Of a stretch of 15,008 nucleotides of DNA, positions 14,675 to 15,008 are shown piece by piece. The DNA comes from Clostridia bacterium. Its GTDB lineage: Bacteria; Bacillota; Clostridia; Lachnospirales; CAG-274. The position numbers and the translations under genes are program-made. The number at the start of each line of letters is the position of its first letter. The first letter of the stretch is position 1. Below the pieces are notes generated by a model. It had not been told where the DNA came from. It searched no databases and was given only the letters and a program-made list of their open reading frames with translations. The DNA is taken from assembly GCA_030536675.1 (NCBI GenBank), contig JAUNPM010000014.1:1-15008 (forward strand), given 5' to 3'.

Positions 14675-14696
14675 TTTAGCTACCATTTAGCTACCA
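14675..14696. repeat. Tandem perfect 11-bp direct repeat
   Basis: TTTAGCTACCA occurs twice head to tail (14675-14685 and 14686-14696). It lies between the tRNA terminator and the stop codon of the small minus-strand gene. Tandem repeats near an attachment site can be integrase arm-binding sites; that role is inferred only from position. Confidence 0.75.
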
Positions 14697-14702
14697 CAAA
14701 AA

Positions 14703-14924
14703 TTATTTCCCGCTCTCCAACTCATCTAAAACAGTCCTTAACTCATCAATTTGCTTTTGCTGTTCATCTGCTTTTATACTCCCCAATAGGGTGTTACAGC
14801 CGCATATTATAGAATTAGCTGTCTTGGTGTCCATTTCACCATTGGCAACCATATTGTTTATTCTTGCTATGCTGTTTCTGATATCCTTAGGTGTTTTAAA
14901 TCTAAAGCATAATTTCTTACTCAA
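14703..14924 (-). CDS. Small helical protein of unknown function, possibly phage or element borne
   Basis: I do not recognise a defined family. The 73-residue product is basic at the N-terminus (SKKLCFRFKTPKDIR), mostly helical, and ends in a probable coiled coil (DEQQKQIDELRTVLDELE). The pattern of a short helix, then GEMDTKTANSI, then a second helix resembles small proteins I recall from prophages, where a similar phrase about genes for counting or limiting relatives recurs, but no function is known to me. The start must be the TTG at 14922-14924, because a TAG stands directly before it in frame and no ATG follows near the N-terminus. No clear ribosome-binding site is present. The TTG overlaps the stop of the preceding frame by 8 bp (TTGAGTAA), so translation is probably coupled to it. 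Confidence 0.6.
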   Translation of the reverse strand: MSKKLCFRFKTPKDIRNSIARINNMVANGEMDTKTANSIICGCNTLLGSIKADEQQKQIDELRTVLDELESGK

Positions 14925-15008
14925 CTAAATCATCTACTATCACCGTACAATTTTTATCACTTATACGGTGTTTTTCCATTATATGGAATAACTTGATATG
15001 GAATAACT
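14917..15008 (-). CDS. C-terminal end of an unidentified reading frame at the window edge
   Basis: An open minus-strand frame enters from the right edge and ends at the TAA at 14917-14919. Its last 20 codons, from an ATG at 14977-14979, encode a short polar peptide ending VIVDDLVE. That ATG has no visible ribosome-binding site, so the true start may lie outside the window. Upstream of the ATG the frame stays open through a 15-bp repeat that would encode KLFHI twice. The stop overlaps the start of the 73-codon gene by 8 bp, which is the best evidence that it is translated. The product is not recognised. It could also be a chance open frame. Confidence 0.35.
   Translation of the reverse strand, partial: LFHIKLFHIMEKHRISDKNCTVIVDDLVE
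14981..15008. repeat. 15-bp direct repeat at the right edge
   Basis: ATATGGAATAACT occurs at 14981-14993 and again at 14996-15008, giving a 15-bp period with a TG spacer. The array runs into the end of the window and may continue. The period is a multiple of three and in frame with an open minus-strand reading frame, so it could be coding or an iteron-like protein-binding array. Confidence 0.7.

Larger units (their letters stand above)
14593..15008. mobile_element. Possible margin of an element integrated at tRNA-Thr
   Basis: The tRNA 3' end is a favoured target of tyrosine integrases. Beyond it gene organisation changes: a tandem 11-bp repeat of the kind seen near integrase arm sites, then small minus-strand frames, one of them resembling short helical proteins of prophages and conjugative elements (impression from memory). 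No integrase, excisionase or second attachment site is in the window, so the extent and even the existence of the element are inferred. The left limit is taken as the base after the tRNA, and the right end lies outside the window. Confidence 0.35.

Noticed and set aside
14941..14970. CACCGTA/TACGGTG hairpin followed by five Ts as a terminator
   Set aside because: The stem is only 7 bp with a 16-base loop, no plus-strand gene needs ending there, and it lies within an open minus-strand frame.
1..15008. CRISPR arrays, insertion sequences or frameshifted genes
   Set aside because: No regularly spaced repeat array, no transposase frame and no broken conserved gene were found; all dcw genes are full length.

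Overview
The window is low-GC DNA, apparently from a member of the Clostridia. The evidence is the AT-rich non-coding DNA, the Bacillus/Clostridium-type order of cell-wall and division genes with two adjacent PASTA-bearing class B PBPs, and a MurE with the meso-diaminopimelate signature DNPR. I cannot place it to family from sequence alone.

From about 14.2 kb leftwards to 0.8 kb, nearly everything lies on the minus strand and forms one long division and cell-wall (dcw) cluster. In transcription order it is mraZ, rsmH (mraW), an ftsL-like gene, a pbpB/ftsI-type PBP, a spoVD-type PBP, murE, murF, mraY, murD and ftsW/spoVE. MurE, MurF and MurD extend the UDP-MurNAc peptide, and MraY loads it onto the lipid carrier to give lipid I. 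FtsW polymerises glycan, the two class B PBPs crosslink it, and the FtsL-like protein links the synthase to the divisome. Most genes are tightly packed: murF and mraY overlap by 4 bp, and murE and murF are 3 bp apart. Two junctions are looser. A strong intrinsic-terminator hairpin lies just before the spoVD-type gene, and a promoter-like sequence lies before murE. The cluster stops after ftsW; murG, murB, ftsQ/divIB and ftsZ are absent. A bidirectional terminator separates it from a convergent GntR/FCD regulator gene (0.1-0.76 kb, plus strand) that has its own promoter.

Right of mraZ is a 450-bp AT-rich stretch (14070-14519). It holds the likely dcw promoter, recurring GTAGTAT motifs, three phased 11-bp repeats, and the promoter of a plus-strand tRNA-Thr(GGU).

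Downstream of the tRNA are an intrinsic terminator, a tandem 11-bp repeat, a 73-codon minus-strand gene with a TTG start, the end of another minus-strand reading frame, and a 15-bp repeat at the window edge. This looks like the margin of an element integrated at the tRNA, but no integrase is visible, so that remains inference.

The dcw genes are all intact and the window is mostly orthodox. The oddest details are cysteine pairs with identical spacing in both PBPs, a Ser/Thr/Glu-rich insertion inside a PASTA repeat, an Arg/Tyr/Asn-rich disordered N-terminus on the FtsL-like protein, loss of the usual catalytic-site Asp in the SEDS protein, the attenuator-like hairpin, and a C at tRNA position 55. 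I found no convincing new multi-gene system.
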